In this document: positions 61,965 to 64,000 of the stretch, piece after piece
Layout of the letters: each line of letters begins with the position of its first letter
How positions within the stretch are numbered: position 1 is the stretch's first letter
DNA from: JAIBJN01 sp963748205
GTDB lineage: Bacteria; Actinomycetota; Thermoleophilia; Gaiellales; Gaiellaceae
DNA length: 64,000 nt
NCBI GenBank assembly: GCA_963748205.1
Contig: CAVVIB010000023.1
Location: 620,001 to 684,000 of the forward strand
Reading direction: 5' to 3'
Notes under the pieces: model-generated
What the model was told of the DNA's origin: nothing
Seen by the model: the letters and a program-made list of their open reading frames with translations, nothing else
The model's database searches: none
Made by a program: the position numbers and the translations under genes

Positions 61965-61992
61965 GGCCGTACGGGTGGAACGCCGTGCGGCC
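61965..61992 (+). promoter_or_regulatory. hairpin upstream of the peptide-binding protein gene
   Basis: GGCCGTACGG (61965-61974) and CCGTGCGGCC (61983-61992) form a 10-bp stem with one wobble and an 8-nt loop, between the Kelch stop and the AGGAGG site of the next gene. It may end the Kelch transcript or stabilise the leader of the transporter mRNA. Confidence 0.35.
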
Positions 61993-62022
61993 GTTGAATT
62001 GGAAACTCAGAGGAGGGCGGAA

Positions 62023-63708
62023 GTGCGAAGAAAGACATGGCTCCTGCTTCTTGCCTCGCTAGTGGCAGTCCTCTCGCTCGGCGCCGCAGGATGTGGTGGC
62101 GACGACGATGACGGCGGCGAAGCAGGACAGGACACCGGGGCGGCGACCGACGGCGGCGGGCAGCCGGCGGCCGAACAGGTCATGACGGTCGCGTGGGGGG
62201 CCGACCCGCCGTCCCTCGATCCTGGCGTGGCCGAGGACACCACCTCGTCGAACGTGGTGTCGGCATTGTTCGACCCGCTCGTCAAGCTCAACCCGGACAC
62301 GCTCGAGGCCGAGCCGGCTCTCGCCGAGTCGTGGGACGTCGAGGGCCCGAAGGTCACCTTCCACCTGCGTGAGGACGGGACGTGGACCAACGGCGACCCG
62401 GTCACGGCCGCAGACTACGAGTACGCGTGGAAGCGCGTCCTCGACCCGGAGCTCGCTTCCGGTTACTCGTACCAGCTCGGCGGGATCAAGGGCGCCGCCG
62501 AATACAACAGCTGTGAGTCGAACTGCGCCGCGCTCCGCGACAAGGTCGCGGTCACGGCGGTCGACGACTACACCCTCGAGGTCGAGCTGACTTCGGAGCA
62601 GCCGTGGTTCATCCAGCAGGCTGCGCACCACGTGTTCCTGCCGGTTCACCAGGCGACCGTCGAGCAGTTCGGCGCGCAGTGGGTCGAGCCGCAGAACATC
62701 GTGACCAACGGCGCATTCATGCTCGAGTCGTTCGAGCACGAGGCCAACATCAACCTGGTCAAGAACCCGGACTGGCGTGACGCCGACAGCGTCAGCCTCG
62801 AGCGGGTCGACGGCCGGATCATCATCGACGGCGTCACCCGCGTGCAGGCCTTCGAGGCCGGCGAGGTGGACGCTCTCGACGGCGCCGGCCTCCCGCCCGA
62901 GGAGATCGAGCGCCTGAAGACGGAGCCGTACTTCGAGCAGTACCCGGCTCTCGGGACGTACTACTACGGCTTCAACACGAAGAACATCTCCGACATCAAG
63001 GAGCGTCAGGCGCTCTCGCTTGCGATCAACCGGAAGATCATCACCGACAACATCGACCGGACCGGTCGCGACCAGGCCACGGGCATGACCCCGAAGGGCA
63101 TGCCGGGCTTCGACGTCATCAACCCGGAGTCGGAATGGCTTCCGCCCGAAGGCGACATCGAGCGGGCGAAGGAGCTGTACGCCGAGGTCGCGAGCCCGCA
63201 CAGCCAGATCAACCTGTTCCACAACGACGCTCCAGGCCATAAGGAGATCGCGGTGGCCGTGCAGGATCAGTGGGCCGAGCTCGGCGTCGAGACGACGATC
63301 AAGGCGCAGGAGTGGGCTCAGTTCCTCGAGTTCCTCGGTCCTCCGCCGAACGACGAGGTCGACGTCTACCGCCTCGGTTGGATCTACGACTTCCCGGATG
63401 CCCTCAACGGGCTCGAGGTCTTCATCTGCGACGACCCGCCCGGGAGCACGAACAACAGCACGAACTGGTGTGAGCCCGAGTACGACGCGCTCGTCGACGA
63501 GGCAAAGGCAACGCCCGACGAGGAAGCTCGTTGGGAGATCTACGCCCAGCTCGAGGAGCTCATGTTCGGCCCGGACGGCGCCCTGCCGATCACACCGATC
63601 ATGTGGTACACGTATCCGAACCTCGAGAACGACGCGGTTCGCGACACGTTCTTCATCAGCCCGCTGGATCAGATCGACTTCACGAAGGTCGTCGTCCAGG
63701 AGGGCTAG
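62023..63708 (+). CDS. ABC transporter solute-binding protein, oligopeptide (SBP family 5)
   Basis: 561 residues from a GTG at 62023, with AGGAGG 6 nt upstream; the longer frame is less likely. The signal ends in a lipobox-like GAAGC at about Cys24, then an acidic linker DDDDGGEAGQD. Family blocks: VMTVAWGADPPSLDPGVAEDTTSSNVVSALFDPLVKL, LAESWDVEGPKVTFHLREDGTWTNGDPVTAADYEYAWKRVLDP, TNGAFMLESFEHE. It would be lipid-anchored and capture peptides for the permease that follows. Confidence 0.93.
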   Translation: MRRKTWLLLLASLVAVLSLGAAGCGGDDDDGGEAGQDTGAATDGGGQPAAEQVMTVAWGADPPSLDPGVAEDTTSSNVVSALFDPLVKLNPDTLEAEPALAESWDVEGPKVTFHLREDGTWTNGDPVTAADYEYAWKRVLDPELASGYSYQLGGIKGAAEYNSCESNCAALRDKVAVTAVDDYTLEVELTSEQPWFIQQAAHHVFLPVHQATVEQFGAQWVEPQNIVTNGAFMLESFEHEANINLVKNPDWRDADSVSLERVDGRIIIDGVTRVQAFEAGEVDALDGAGLPPEEIERLKTEPYFEQYPALGTYYYGFNTKNISDIKERQALSLAINRKIITDNIDRTGRDQATGMTPKGMPGFDVINPESEWLPPEGDIERAKELYAEVASPHSQINLFHNDAPGHKEIAVAVQDQWAELGVETTIKAQEWAQFLEFLGPPPNDEVDVYRLGWIYDFPDALNGLEVFICDDPPGSTNNSTNWCEPEYDALVDEAKATPDEEARWEIYAQLEELMFGPDGALPITPIMWYTYPNLENDAVRDTFFISPLDQIDFTKVVVQEG

Positions 63709-63732
63709 GAGGCAACTCCTTCAAGACGAACA

Positions 63733-63760
63733 AGGGCGGGGCGCTCCGGCGCCCCGCCCT
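63733..63760 (+). terminator. strong intrinsic terminator-like hairpin between binding protein and permease
   Basis: GGGCGGGGCGC (63734-63744) and GCGCCCCGCCC (63749-63759) form a perfect 11-bp stem, 12 with the outer A-T pair, around TCCG, followed by GTCTTGTT. It lies 25 bp after the binding-protein stop and 46 bp before the permease. Partial stopping here would give much more binding protein than permease. Confidence 0.8.
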
Positions 63761-63805
63761 GTCTTGTTGCCATTCGGCCCGCATCGGGTAGAAAATCAGA
63801 CGTAG

Positions 63806-64000
63806 ATGGCGGCTTTCATCATCAGGCGGCTCATCTGGACGATTCCGGTGATCCTCCTCGTCATCCTGATGACGTTCGTGATGATGAAGCAGATCGGCGG
63901 CAACCCCTTCCGGCGCACCGAGCGCCCCGTGCCGCCGCAGGTCCAGGAGAACCTCGAGCGCAAGTTCGGCCTCGACGAGCCCTGGTACGTGCAGTACCTG
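63806..64000 (+). CDS. ABC transporter permease, OppB/DppB type (cut by window edge)
   Basis: From the ATG at 63806 the visible 65 residues read AAFIIRRLIWTIPVILLVILMTFVMMKQIGGNPF and then NLERKFGLDEPWYVQYL. The first transmembrane helix and the LERKFGLDEPWYVQYL segment match OppB-type permeases (usual text: LGLDKPLYVQYL). The remainder lies outside the window. It is the expected partner of the preceding peptide-binding protein. Confidence 0.85.
   Translation, partial: MAAFIIRRLIWTIPVILLVILMTFVMMKQIGGNPFRRTERPVPPQVQENLERKFGLDEPWYVQYL

Noticed and set aside
1..64000. CRISPR arrays, tRNA or rRNA genes, intact transposases
   Set aside because: No regularly spaced repeats, cloverleaf-like segments, ribosomal RNA or DDE/serine/tyrosine recombinase motifs were recognised on reading through; short tRNAs could still be missed without a search tool.

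Overview
The window is GC-rich (about 70 percent), densely coded, and rich in GTG/TTG starts and 1-4 bp stop/start overlaps. The conserved block rpmE - DUF1385 - prfA - prmC - Sua5 - glyA - upp - WecA-like - atp genes points to an actinobacterial chromosome. Class Thermoleophilia (Gaiella/Solirubrobacter-like) is my best guess, but that is inference. No rRNA, tRNA, CRISPR array or intact insertion sequence was seen. No gene-free stretch exceeds 300 bp; the longest are 28461-28689 and 60791-60991.

Layout. (1) 1-28460 is a cell-surface polysaccharide locus. It holds an NadE-family enzyme (cut by the left edge), an acyl carrier protein, an amidotransferase and an acyl-CoA ligase, then two secreted beta-helix-like proteins around a methyltransferase. 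Next come two alkaline-phosphatase-superfamily hydrolases, a Wzz-like protein with a zinc ribbon, an O-antigen ligase-like protein, several glycosyltransferases, an acetyltransferase, a flippase, a sulfotransferase and two tandem FemAB/GNAT proteins. It ends with an aldo/keto reductase, WecG-like and WecB-like enzymes and the initiating sugar-phosphate transferase. A small ribbon-helix-helix (RHH) regulator sits in the middle. (2) 28690-36188 carries a membrane transporter and a lasso-peptide-type RiPP cluster: precursor, ABC exporter, PqqD-like recognition protein, Asn-synthetase-like cyclase, HPr-kinase-like protein, B2 protease and a convergent nucleotidyltransferase. (3) 36297-46665 is metabolic: DUF1360, metallo-beta-lactamase fold, B12-binding domain, crotonase, zinc metallopeptidase, a TPP riboswitch with thiG-thiS-thiE, an M23 peptidase, the ETF/ETF-QO electron-transfer operon and a Thr/Ser dehydratase. 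(4) 46662-60790 is the translation and ATP-synthase block. (5) 60992-64000 has a Kelch protein and the start of an oligopeptide ABC transporter.

Three things stand out. The lasso cluster has a 60-residue precursor whose likely core (18 residues, three Cys, C-terminal Ser) fits the kinase-tailored paeninodin type. A 31-bp operator-like site lies directly upstream of the RHH gene and recurs, inverted and with identical spacing, 15 kb away at the start of the lasso-cluster nucleotidyltransferase gene. The atp operon stops after atpG, with a long inverted repeat where atpD and atpC would be expected.

About fifteen genes, including essential ones (atpA, etfA/B, thiG, Sua5), are broken by apparent single-base indels. 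Most are one extra G or C in a short G/C run. I read these as sequence or assembly errors and annotate the genes as whole, giving the approximate site of each break.
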